Shown here: piece by piece, positions 48,171-56,518 of the stretch
Numbering within the stretch: the first letter of the stretch is position 1
Layout: each line of letters opens with the position of its first letter
Assembly: GCA_036873755.1 (NCBI GenBank)
Contig: JAVTVY010037038.1
Location: 109,628-173,627 of the forward strand
DNA: 64,000 bases
DNA from: Hanleya hanleyi
Taxonomy: Eukaryota > Mollusca > Polyplacophora > Lepidopleurida > Hanleyidae
Direction: 5' to 3'
Position numbers and translations under genes: made by a program
Notes under the pieces: model-generated
The model's input: only the letters and a program-made list of their open reading frames with translations
The model's database searches: none
What the model was told of the DNA's origin: nothing

Positions 48171-48246
48171 CCCATATTTCGACACTTCACCCTAAAACCA
48201 CTCCCACCCTCCCAAAACTCCTTCCAAAATTCTTGTTTCGAGGGCC
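48171..48246. repeat. Single arm of the 33.65 kb palindromic MITE
   Basis: CCCATATTTCGACACTTCAC through GTTTCGAGGGCCT matches the right arm at 33,767-33,835. The left arm is missing, so the element is half-deleted. Confidence 0.65.
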
Positions 48247-48504
48247 TGTTCTCATGTCGATGAAGTTCGTCCCATTATTAAACTTCATTTCGGGGCTATA
48301 CGTCTCAATGAAAATGGTCGACAGCAGATCGTATTTAACTATAATTGGTACATCTATCAGCAGTTCATTAACTAATGCCTATAAAATCAGGTCCAAATGT
48401 TATTGGCAATAAAAATATGTTGGTCTGGTTTGTAAAGTAAAATGAGATCGATTATACCGCTAATACAACTTCGTCAAAAACGTACGATCGTACAATATAT
48501 GCCG
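48247..48504. other. Unremarkable flank of the giant inverted repeat
   Basis: No feature seen. This is the left flank in which a target duplication should be sought. Confidence 0.4.
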
Positions 48505-48625
48505 GTGAGTAGTATAGCCCCGTGAAAAAAGGTCGTATTGCCCTCTTTGCACTTAAACTTGAGGGGTAACTCGTGATTTCCCTAAAGAATCCGACAGGGG
48601 GCGCCACCAGCTCAAGAGAGCTCCT
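48505..48625 (+). repeat. Left terminal inverted repeat of giant element
   Basis: Inverse of 58,775-58,885. The best-conserved part is ATTGCCCTCTTTGCACTTAA through CCGACAGGGGGCGCCACCAG. Immediately inside (48,626-48,745 against 58,600-58,774) the two arms differ in sequence, which sets this ~110-bp block off as a discrete terminal repeat. Confidence 0.7.
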
Positions 48626-48744
48626 CGCAAAAGGGAGGTAACTCTTGATGCACTTTTGTGGTTTTTGCCAAATGCCGGGTTATCTTCCCTGATTCGAACA
48701 TTTGCATATTAAATCTATACGAGAAAATGCCTGTATGGGGTATG

Positions 48745-50270
48745 GATGATCCGATGGGGTCGTATGAGGTATCATTGTGAAGCTTATGTGAGGGGACATC
48801 TGATGGGCTGGGTGTGGGGTTGAAATAGCGTCATTCTGCGCATGTGCGGTGGCCAAAGGGTATGGAAATAGACGTTTTGGAGCTAGGGGAGCCACTAATG
48901 GCCCGATGGGGTCGAGTGAGGTATCAACGTGAAGCATTCGTGAAGGGGCATCTGATGGGCAGAGTGCGGGTTGAAATAGCGTCATTCTGCGCATGCGCGG
49001 TGGACCAAGGGTATGGAAATAGACGTTTTGGGGTCTAGGGCAGCCACTAATGGTCCGATGGAGTCGTATGAGGTATCAATGTGAAGCCTATGTGAGGGGG
49101 CATCCGACGGGTGGGTGTGGGGTTGGAATATCGGCATTCTGCGCATGCGCAGTAGGCCAAGGGTATGGAAATAGACATTTTGGGATCAAGGGCAGCCACT
49201 AATGGTCCGATGGAGTCGTATGAGGTATCAATGTGAAGCTTATGTGAGGGGCATCTGACTGGACTAGTGGCTCGGGCGTTGTCACCATTCTGCGCATGCG
49301 CAGACAGGGGATTGTGGGAAAAGGGTATGAAAATAGACGTTTTGGGATCTAGGGGAGCCCCTAATTGGCCGATGGCGTCGAGTGAGGTATCAATGTGAAG
49401 CACACATGAGGGGGCATCCACCTGGACTAGTGTCTCTGCCGTGTTCAACATCCTACGCATGCGCAGACAGGGAATTGTGGGAAAAGGGTATGGAAATAGA
49501 CGTTTTGGGGTTTAGGTGGGCCACTAGTCGTCCGATGGTGTCGTATGAGGTATCAATGTAAAGCAGTCGTGAAGGAGCATCCGCCTGGATTAGTATGACG
49601 TGGAACTGACGTCATTCTGCGCATGCACAGTAGACAAAATGTATGGAAATAGACTTTTTGGGGTCTAGGTGGGCCACTAATGGGCCAATGGAGTTGAGTG
49701 AGGTATCAAAGTAAAGTCTATGTGAGGGAGCATCCGCCTGGGCTAGTGTGTCGTCCGTGTTGAACATTCTGCGCATGCGCAGACAGAATTGTGGGAAAAG
49801 GGTATGGAAATAGACGTTTTGGGGTTTAGGTGGGCCACTCGTGGTCCTATGGAGTCGTATGAGGTATCGTTGTGAAGCATTCGTGAAGGAGCATCCGCCT
49901 GGACAAGTGTGTTGGTCGTGTTCAACATTTTGCGCATGCGCAGACAGGGAATTGTGGAAAAAGTGCTTTGGAAGGAACGTTTTGGGGTTTAGGTGGGCCA
50001 TTATTGGTCCGATGGAGTCAAGTGAGGTATCAATGTGAAGCACACGTGAGGGAGCATCCGACTGGGTGGATGTGGGGGTAGGAATATCGTCATTCTGCGC
50101 ATGCGCAGGCAGGCCGTAGTATGGAAATAGACATTTTGTGGCCGATATGGACCACTAGTGGTCCAAGTGGGTCGTGGGAGGGGTCAAAGTGAAGCTTGTG
50201 TGGGGTAGAGTCAGAATGGCGTGTTTTTATTGCAAGTCGCGTCAATCTGCGCATGCGCAGTTGGGTGTAG
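48745..50270. repeat. Left-arm 150-165-bp tandem repeats with NRF1-type palindromes
   Basis: About ten units. Each has a GCGCATGCGCAG-type core (near 48,838, 48,990, 49,141, 49,291, 49,454, 49,619, 49,771, 49,932, 50,098 and 50,251), then GGGTATGGAAATAGACGTTT, GGGGTCTAGG, GGGCCACTAATGGTCCGATG and GAGGTATCAATGTGAAGC. Perfect TGCGCATGCGCA occurs in at least six units and equals the consensus of nuclear respiratory factor 1. All frames here (for example 49,047-49,460 minus and 49,612-50,043 minus) are products of the repeat. Confidence 0.85.
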
Positions 50271-50394
50271 TAAGTAAAGTGGTCATTTTCAGGGTGCGTC
50301 GGGGTGTGTTTGTGGTAGAGAGGACCCATTCTTGGTCCGAATGGGTCGTGGGATGTGTCATTTGTAGCTCTCGGGGTGTAGACCCCGATTTGTG

Positions 50395-50450
50395 GGCTGT
50401 CCACGTCATCTGTGACGTCATCGGTGACGTCACAGCAGGAGTAGTAGCGA
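50395..50450. promoter_or_regulatory. CRE-like TGACGTCA cluster, left arm outer
   Basis: TGACGTCATCGGTGACGTCA at about 50,412-50,431 contains two CRE/ATF consensus sites. The mirror cluster is at about 56,755-56,780. Confidence 0.45.
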
Positions 50451-50632
50451 AAGTGGGCATTTTGGGGGAGTGAAGGAAGATGTTTAGGGTAGAGAGGGAC
50501 CATCCTTGGTCCTAATATGTCGTGTGGGGTGTCATCTTGTAGTTCTCTGCATGTAGAGGCAACTACACAGTTGGTGGTCACATCGTGCATGAATACTACA
50601 TATGACTTGATACCGTGAACTATAACTGTAAA

Positions 50633-50675
50633 GTCAGGATGGCCGAGTGGTCTAAGGCGCCAGTCCTAAGTAGGT
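50633..50675 (+). ncRNA. 5' half of a tRNA-Leu-like sequence, left arm
   Basis: GTCAGGATGGCCGAGTGGTC followed by TAAGGCGCCAG matches the acceptor 5' strand, D-arm and start of the anticodon stem of animal tRNA-Leu, including the A box TGGCCGAGTGG. The next bases read CCTAAGT, then the match ends: no anticodon 3' stem, variable arm, B box or acceptor 3' strand (TCCTGAC) is seen. It is a fragment rather than a gene. The same half is kept in the right arm (56,519-56,561). Confidence 0.65.
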
Positions 50676-50763
50676 TCTCTGACAGAACATACACGTGCAC
50701 CGCATCAATCCATATGTATTGGTCGACTGATGAGGGACACATGTTCATTCCTATATTTACAGA

Positions 50764-50821
50764 CACCACCACCAATACCACCACCGGGCGTTGACGGGCG
50801 TCAACGCCCGGTGGTGGTGGT
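50764..50821. repeat. GC-rich hairpin, left arm
   Basis: CCACCGGGCGTTGACG pairs with CGTCAACGCCCGGTGG with almost no loop, flanked by CCACCACCAATACCACC and GGTGGTGGTGG. The hairpin is present in both arms. Confidence 0.7.
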
Positions 50822-50994
50822 AGCTCCCGTGTGGCAGAGCTCTTGGATCGGATCTCTTGGAGCTCAGAGCTCGGAAATGAAGTCGTCGCATGCATGCGCG
50901 CGTACCTGTGCTGCACCCTGCACCCTGGTGTACCGCGTCGTGGGAAGTGTCATTTTGCAGTTCTCGGGGTGTAGACTCCATTAGAGGGATGTCC

Positions 50995-51160
50995 AAAGCA
51001 TCTGTGGCGTCATCGGTGACGTCATCAGTACGAGTAGTAGCGAAAGAACATGTTTTATAATTGGCTCAGTGCCAATTTTTTCCCACGATTTGCGGGATGT
51101 CCACAGCATCTGTGACGTCATTGGTGACGTCATCAGTACGAGTAGTAGCGAAAGTGGGCA
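50995..51160. promoter_or_regulatory. CRE-like TGACGTCA cluster, left arm inner
   Basis: A duplicated ~100-bp block containing GGTGACGTCATCAGTACGAG and TAGTAGCGAAAG near 51,014 and 51,122, plus TGTGACGTCATTGGTGACGT near 51,111. The right arm mirrors it at about 56,115-56,265. Confidence 0.45.
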
Positions 51161-51374
51161 TTTTGGGCAGTGAAGGAAGGTATTTGAGGTAGAGATGGAC
51201 TATCCATATCTGTCATGCATTATACCATATCTTTGCTGTATTATGAATAACAAGTTCAGCAATGTTCATACAGTTTATTATCCCCAATGTTACATCATAC
51301 CTAGGCTGGGGGAGCCGCCCTAGGTATGTTTAGTATGTTCATAACAAAACAAATTGAAATATCAAACACCATGT

Positions 51375-51380
51375 TTTATT
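51375..51380 (-). terminator. Poly(A) signal of gene B, left arm
   Basis: AATAAA on the minus strand, about 120 bp downstream of the B stop codon, in the context GCGTTAAATAATAAAACATG. It is conserved at 55,581 in the other arm. Confidence 0.5.
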
Positions 51381-51499
51381 ATTTAACGCACCGTCACATT
51401 AGGTACAAGTGTTTACTGAGCTCAAGTCAACGACCAGCATGTAGACATATAGAGTCTGTACGGCATGTTATGGTATTCATCAGTGCACGGGTGACGCGT

Positions 51500-52366
51500 T
51501 CAACCGATGGGTTGGTCGGTCAGCTTGGTCACGAAAAACGTAACATTGGTGACCCTCTTCACTATCCACTTGGTGTTGGGGCGTTGTTTTTGGGCCCATT
51601 CCAAGGGATCCACGGTGTCCAGTTTCTCCAGCATCGTCTCTAGCGACGCCCGGTTAATGATGGTAAACGGTTGGTCAAATACCCGGATGTTACTGCTCGG
51701 GTAAAAGTATCGGACTTGATCTGTCTCCTTATGCTGCAGCACATAACCAAACGCCAGATTTAATTTGAAGGACGTAGCTTGGTCATTGAAGATGGCTTCC
51801 ACGTAGCTGCGTAGACGGGCGAGGTCGGTCAGTCGGAAATTGTAGATATCTTGAATAGGGCGATGACGGTGGAAACAGTGCCGTATCATGGTCCAATGGC
51901 GCCGATAGATGTCACTCACTGTAACAGATCGCTAGAAGCATCCACTGCATCTTCCAAAAAATGTTCGATGTTGTTAGGCGTATGACTCGAAACTGTAACG
52001 CTGGGGTCCGGCTGGATATCCAGGCCCTCCTGGACTGTGGGTATAGGCGGGCTCTTCGTCATCGCATCACCAGTGGCGTTCGTCTCCCCGGATTCATCTT
52101 CACTGGGTCTGAACTTCCGCGGCTCCTCTTTAGTGCAAAGTTGTCGCCCAAACCGTAGAGACGGGGCATGAATCAAACGTTGGTGCTGTCTTAACCGACT
52201 GGGTCGTTTGAAGAGTCGACCACAATCGTTACATTGTACCGTCGCACCCTCGTGGATTGCCCTCTCATGGCGCAGTAAATTATCCTCCCGATTGAATGAC
52301 CGTGCGCAGATTATACAAGTATACCGTGCGTCGTTGTGGGTGGAGGCCTCGTGACGTCGTAAATGT
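51500..52366 (-). pseudogene. Zinc-finger gene B, left arm, broken
   Basis: Paralogue of gene A. The promoter, start codon and first part of finger 1 are missing: the sequence goes from the 3' flank of gene A (CATGCAGTAC) directly into B codons (ATTTACGACGTCACGAGG). Fingers 2 and 3 are readable, and the third-finger codon that is a stop in the right arm is CAG (Gln) here. An acidic Ser/Pro-rich linker follows (frame 51,916-52,176). Then a 13-nt gap relative to gene A shifts the frame at about 51,919, and the conserved C-terminal domain (VSDIYRRHW to TKLTDQPIG) continues in another frame to 51,500. Not expected to yield an intact protein. Confidence 0.75.
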
Positions 52367-52386
52367 ACTGCATGTTATGGTATTCA

Positions 52387-53301
52387 TCAGTGCATGGGTG
52401 ACACATTCAGCCGATGGGGGTGGTCGGTCAGCTTGGTAACGAAAAACGTGACATTGGTCACCCTCTCTATGACCCATTGTGTGTTGGGGCGTTGTTGTTG
52501 GGCCCATTCCAAGGGATCCACGGTGTCCAGTTTCTCCAGCATTGCCTCTAGCGACGCCCGGTTAATGATGGTAAACGGTTGGTCAAATACCCGGATGTTA
52601 CTGCTCGGATAAAAATATCGGGCTTGGTCTGTGCCCTTATGCTGCAGCACATAACCAAACGCCAGATTCAACTTGATTGGCGTAGTTTGGTCGTTGAAGA
52701 TGGCTTCCACGTAGCTGCGTAGGCGGGCGAGGTTGGTCAGTCGGAAATTGTAGATATCTTGAATGGGGCGATGACGGTAGAAACAGTGCCGGATCATGGG
52801 CCAATGGCGCCGATAGATGTCACTCACTGGATGGTGTTCGTGTAACAGATCGTTAGGAACATATATGGATTCGTCCACGAAGTGTACTTTGCTCTCCTCG
52901 TCGTACAAAATCTGGCCCAATGTCTTGTCGTCGGAATTTGACTGTTGAATTAGGGCGACATCATCATCAACCCTCGTGCGATGGGTGGGAGTTCCCGCTG
53001 TCTCGATACTGGTGCCTACGGACTCTTCTACCTGCAAACATGGCTGCAGAACAGGGTGTCGTGTGCGTTGATGTCGCAGCAACTGACTGGTCAGTTTGAA
53101 AAGCCGACCGCATTCTTCGCATGGACGCTTGGGTACTTCATGGCGTGCACGTGTGTGGCGCTGTAAATGATCCGGGCGCTGAAACGACAGTGTACATATC
53201 GTACAGCTATGCCGGGCGGTTCCTTCGGACTTGGTAGCCTCATGGCGGCACAAGTCGTGCAGACGAGTGAATGATTTCGAGCACGTAGTACAAGTGAACA
53301 T
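52387..53301 (-). CDS. Zinc-finger gene A: C2H2 protein with conserved C-terminal domain
   Basis: 304 residues, intronless, and the only uninterrupted copy in the element. Finger 1 has C4, C7 and H20 but lacks the second His; finger 2 is C33/C36/H49/H54; finger 3 is C61/C64/H77/H82. These C2H2 fingers suggest nucleic-acid binding. Residues 84-150 are a polar, acidic linker. Residues 153-295 form a well-conserved domain (PVSDIYRRHWPMIRHCF, HRPIQDIYNFRLTNLARLRS, LNLAFGYVLQH, ARYFYPSSNIRVFDQPFTII, LEWAQQQRPNTQW, NVTFFVTKL). I associate this type of domain, from memory and without a search, with the segment in front of B-family polymerases in Polinton/adintovirus-like elements; here the frame stops instead. 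An extra C in a C-run (about 52,416-52,420) changes the tail relative to B, which ends TDQPIG. The start is ATG with TATAAAAGG 53 bases upstream. Confidence 0.75.
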   Translation of the reverse strand: MFTCTTCSKSFTRLHDLCRHEATKSEGTARHSCTICTLSFQRPDHLQRHTRARHEVPKRPCEECGRLFKLTSQLLRHQRTRHPVLQPCLQVEESVGTSIETAGTPTHRTRVDDDVALIQQSNSDDKTLGQILYDEESKVHFVDESIYVPNDLLHEHHPVSDIYRRHWPMIRHCFYRHRPIQDIYNFRLTNLARLRSYVEAIFNDQTTPIKLNLAFGYVLQHKGTDQARYFYPSSNIRVFDQPFTIINRASLEAMLEKLDTVDPLEWAQQQRPNTQWVIERVTNVTFFVTKLTDHPHRLNVSPMH

Positions 53302-53822
53302 CTTGGTGGTTGACAGAGTGTCTGATGAAACGGCCAGGCCGCTTCCCTTTTATAGCACGCTATGCCCGTTAGATGCATTCTCAGCTGCTCTTGTCCAATC
53401 AGAAGTCGCCATTTCAGGAAGTTCTATCTTCGACCATGTTCGCTCTGAACCGTTTGTTCTAATCGTTATCGGGCAGGTCAGGATTCCGTTGAGGCAACAT
53501 ATCCTCAGATACTTGTTTGCGCATTCTGAGTATCTATCAGTGCATGGGTGAATATATGCAGGGGACTCCGGAGCTCGGAGCTCTGGAGCTCGGAGAGGCT
53601 CACACAACATCTTTGAGGCGTCCCCAACGCCCGCCTTAACGCATAGACGCACTAACGACGGTGGTGAGTGAGTGAGTGAATGAGTGTGTGAGTCTTCCGG
53701 TTCTGGTCACGTGACAGTAAACATCGAAACACCCGGATGTAAGATGAGGACCCGGATGTAAAACCACAGTACCCAGGAAAGTGACCTTTGACTCTGCGCT
53801 ACTCGGAAGTGACGTCATCGTA
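53302..53822. other. 5' flank of gene A and central spacer
   Basis: Found only in the left half; the right arm has no counterpart because A' is cut at the central hairpin. Contains the A promoter, a GAGCTCGGAGCTCTGGAGCT palindromic patch (about 53,571-53,596), (GTGA)n near 53,662-53,680, and ACCCGGATGTAA repeated twice (about 53,731 and 53,750). Confidence 0.5.
53346..53354 (-). promoter_or_regulatory. TATA box of gene A
   Basis: TATAAAAGG on the minus strand. The following GAAGCGGCCTGGCCGTTTCA and CAGACACTCTGTCAA up to the ATG are nearly identical to the region before gene B' (54,498-54,550). The spacing from the first TATA base to ATG is 53 in both. Confidence 0.65.
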
Positions 53823-53937
53823 CGCAGGCACACACACACACACATACCCGGTGCACCCACACCCTGGTTTACCTTATGCTCTACGAGCTATAGGGTACAG
53901 GGTGCACCGGGTATGTGTGTGTGTGTGTGTGCCTGCG
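53823..53937. repeat. Central hairpin of the giant element
   Basis: CGCAGGCACAC followed by (CA)n and ATACCCGGTGCACC pairs with GGTGCACCGGGTAT, (GT)n and GTGCCTGCG. The ~45-base loop contains CACCCTGGTTTACC and GGGTACAGGGTG. This is the switch point between arms: the left side leads into the A upstream region and the right side enters A' in mid-gene. Confidence 0.8.
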
Positions 53938-54400
53938 ATCTGTTACACGAACACCATCCAGTGAGTGACATCTATCGGCGCCATTGGCCCATGATCCGGC
54001 ACTGTTTCTACCGCCATCGCCCCATTCAAGATATCTACAATTTCCGACTGACTAACCTCGCCCGCCTACGCAGCTACGTGGAAGCCATCTTCAACGACCA
54101 AACTACGGCCATCAAGTTGAATCTGGCGTTTGGTTATGTGCTGCAGCATAAGGGCACAGACCAAGCCCGATATTTTTACCCGAGCAGTAACATCCGGGTA
54201 TTTGACCAACCGTTTACCATCATTAACCGGGCGTCGCTAGAGGCAATGCTGGAGAAACTGGACACCGTGGATCCCTGGAATGGGCCCAACAACAACGCCC
54301 CAACACACAATGGGTCGTAGAGAGGGTGACCAATGTCACGTTTTTCGTTACCAAGCTGACCGGCCACCCCCATCGGCTGAATGTGTCACCCATGCACTGA
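53937..54400 (+). pseudogene. Zinc-finger gene A', right arm, 5'-truncated and frameshifted
   Basis: Begins abruptly at the central hairpin with the codons for DLLHEHHPVSDIYRRHW; promoter, fingers and linker are missing. The C-terminal domain differs from gene A by about one residue in the first ~115 (Pro to Ala after NDQTT). One T is lost at about 54,275 (ATCCCTGGAA against ATCCCTTGGAA), so the frame ends early at 54,320; the remaining gene sequence continues out of frame to the original stop near 54,400. A continuous frame runs in from the hairpin (53,781), but its upstream part is repeat sequence. Confidence 0.75.
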
Positions 54401-54497
54401 TGAATACCATAACATGCAGTACATACTCTATATGTCTGGTCCTCGACTTGGGGTAGTTGAACTGAGTGTGCTAAAAATAGATCACCAGCTAGCGTAC

Positions 54498-54506
54498 TAT
54501 AAAAGG
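54498..54506 (+). promoter_or_regulatory. TATA box of gene B'
   Basis: TATAAAAGG 53 bases before the ATG at 54,551, inside a ~55-bp block shared with gene A. It implies a very short 5' leader if initiation is about 30 bases downstream. Confidence 0.6.
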
Positions 54507-54550
54507 GAAGCGGCCTGGCCGTTTCATCAGACACTCTGTCAAGCATCAAG

Positions 54551-55461
54551 ATGTTCACTTGCACAACTTGCCAGAAGCAGTTTACTCGTCTAGAACATTT
54601 ACGACGTCACGAGGCCTCCACCCACAACGACGCACGGTATACTTGTATAATCTGCGCACGGTCATTCAATCGGGAGGATAATTTACTGCGCCATGAGAGG
54701 GCAATCCACGAGGGTGCGACGGTACAATGTAACGATTGTGGTCGACTCTTCAAACGACCCAGTCGGTTAAGATAGCACCAACGTTTGATTCATGCCCCAT
54801 CTCTACGGTTTGGGCGACAACTTTCCACTAAAGAGGAGCCGCGGAAGTTCAGACCCAGTGAAGATGAACCCGGGGAGACGAACGCCACTGGTGATGCGAT
54901 GACGAAGAGCCCGCCTATACCCACAGTCCAGGAGGGCCTGGATATCCAGCCGGACCCCAGCGTTACGGTTTCGAGTCATACGCCTAACAACATCGAACAT
55001 TTTTTGGAAGATGCAGTGGATGCTCCTAGCGATCTGTTACAGTGAGTGACATCTATCGGCGCCATTGGACCATGATACAGCATTGTTTCCACCGTCATCG
55101 CCCTATTCAAGATATCTACAATTTCCGACTGACCGACCTCGCCCGTCTACGCTGCTACGTGGAAGCCATCTTCAATGACCAAGCTACGTCCTTCAAATTA
55201 AATCTGGCGTTTGGTTATGTGCTGCAGCATAAGGAGACAGATCAAGTCCGATACTTTTACCCGAGCAGTAACATCCAGGTATTTGACCAACCGTTTACCA
55301 TCATTAACCGAGTGTCGCTAGAGACGATGCTGGAGAAACTGAACACCGTGGACCCCTTGGAATGGGCCCGGTTGCAACGCCCCAACACCAAGTGGACAGT
55401 GGACAGTGTGACCAATGTTACGTTTTTCGTGACCAAGCTGACCGACCAACCCATCGGTTGA
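54551..55461 (+). pseudogene. Zinc-finger gene B', right arm, nonsense plus frameshift
   Basis: Retains promoter and ATG. Finger 1 is complete (C4/C7/H20/H25), finger 2 is C32/C35/H48/H53, and finger 3 starts at C60/C63 but is cut by TAG at codon 75 (54,773-54,775), where the left arm has CAG; H76 and H81 follow in frame. The linker (GRQLSTKEEPRKFRPSEDE and onward) stays in frame to about 55,041, where the same 13-nt gap as in left-arm B shifts the frame. The C-terminal domain runs from VSDIYRRHW to TDQPIG and stops at 55,459-55,461. The shared gap shows the lesion predates the arm duplication, whereas the nonsense change is specific to this arm. Confidence 0.75.
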
Positions 55462-55580
55462 ACGCGTCACCCGTGCACTGATGAATACCATAACATGCCG
55501 TACAGACTCTATATGTCGACATGCTGGTCGTTGACTTGAGCTCAGTAAACACTTGTACCTAATGTGACGGTGCGTTAAAT

Positions 55581-55586
55581 AATAAA
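55581..55586 (+). terminator. Poly(A) signal of gene B'
   Basis: AATAAA about 120 bp after the B' stop. Same position and context as in the left arm. Confidence 0.5.
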
Positions 55587-55737
55587 ACATGGTGTTTGAT
55601 ATTTCAATTTGTTTTACTATGAACATACTAAACATAACTAAGGCGGCTCCCCCAGCCTAGGTATGATGTAACACTGGGGATAATAAACTGTATGAACATT
55701 GCTGAACTTGTTGTTATTCATGACAACTGCTATGCGG

Positions 55738-56052
55738 TTGTATACTACAGAATATATATTGTATAATACAGGCCATATATGATACAATACAGGACAGATA
55801 TGGTATAATACAGCACAGATTTGATATAATACAGGACAGATACTGTATAATACAGCACAGAATTGGTATAATACAGAACATATATTGTATAATACAGGAG
55901 AAATATGACACAATACAGGACAGATTTGGTATAATACAGGACAGATATTGTATAACACAGGACAGATATGGTATAATACAGCACAGATTTGGTATGATGC
56001 GAGACAGATATGGTATAATACAGCAAAGATATGGTATAATGCATGACAGATA
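55738..56052. repeat. 21-bp tandem repeat specific to the right arm
   Basis: About 15 units of ACAGATATGGTATAATACAGC. In the left arm the same place (51,195-51,245) holds only about two units. As the period is divisible by three, seven-residue periodic frames are open on the minus strand (55,638-56,362); they are not genes. Confidence 0.85.
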
Positions 56053-56114
56053 TGGATAGTCCATCTCTACCCCAAATACCTTCCTTCACTGCCCCAAAAT
56101 GCCCACTTTCGCTA

Positions 56115-56265
56115 CTACTCGTACAGATGACGTCACTAATGACGGCACAGATGCTGTGAACATCCCGCAAATCGTGGGGAAAAATTGGCACTGAGCCAAT
56201 TATAAAACACGTTCTTTCGCTACTACTCGTACTGATGACGTCACCGATGACGTCACAGATGCTTT
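56115..56265. promoter_or_regulatory. CRE-like cluster, right arm inner
   Basis: Mirror of 50,995-51,160 with TGACGTCACCGATGACGTCA near 56,236-56,255 and CTTTCGCTACTACTCGTAC twice. Confidence 0.45.
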
Positions 56266-56370
56266 GGACATCCCTCAAATGGAGTCTAAACCCCGAGAAC
56301 TGCAAAACGATACTTCCCACAAGCTTTGAGCTCCAAGAGCTCCGATCCAAGAGCTCTGCCACACGGGAGC

Positions 56371-56420
56371 TACCACCACCACCGGGCGTTGACGCCCGTC
56401 AACGCCCGGTGGTGGTATTG
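56371..56420. repeat. GC-rich hairpin, right arm
   Basis: CCACCGGGCGTTGACG pairs with CGTCAACGCCCGGTGG, as in the left arm at 50,764-50,821. Confidence 0.7.
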
Positions 56421-56518
56421 GTGGTGGTGTCTGTAAATATAGGAATGAACATGTGTCCCTCATCAGTCGACCAATACATATTGGATTGATGAGATGCACG
56501 TGTACGTTCTGTCAGAGA

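Noticed and set aside
49047..50590. Several 130-166-codon minus-strand frames, mirrored at 56.7-58.5 kb
   Set aside because: Translations of the NRF1-motif tandem repeats in both arms.
51916..51925. GTGAGT after the B linker as an intron donor restoring the frame
   Set aside because: The same bases exist in gene A, where they are coding; the difference is a 13-nt gap, so a frameshift is the simpler reading.
55638..56362. Cys/Ile/Leu-rich 105- to 205-codon frames
   Set aside because: Translations of the 21-bp repeat extended into the CRE-like region.
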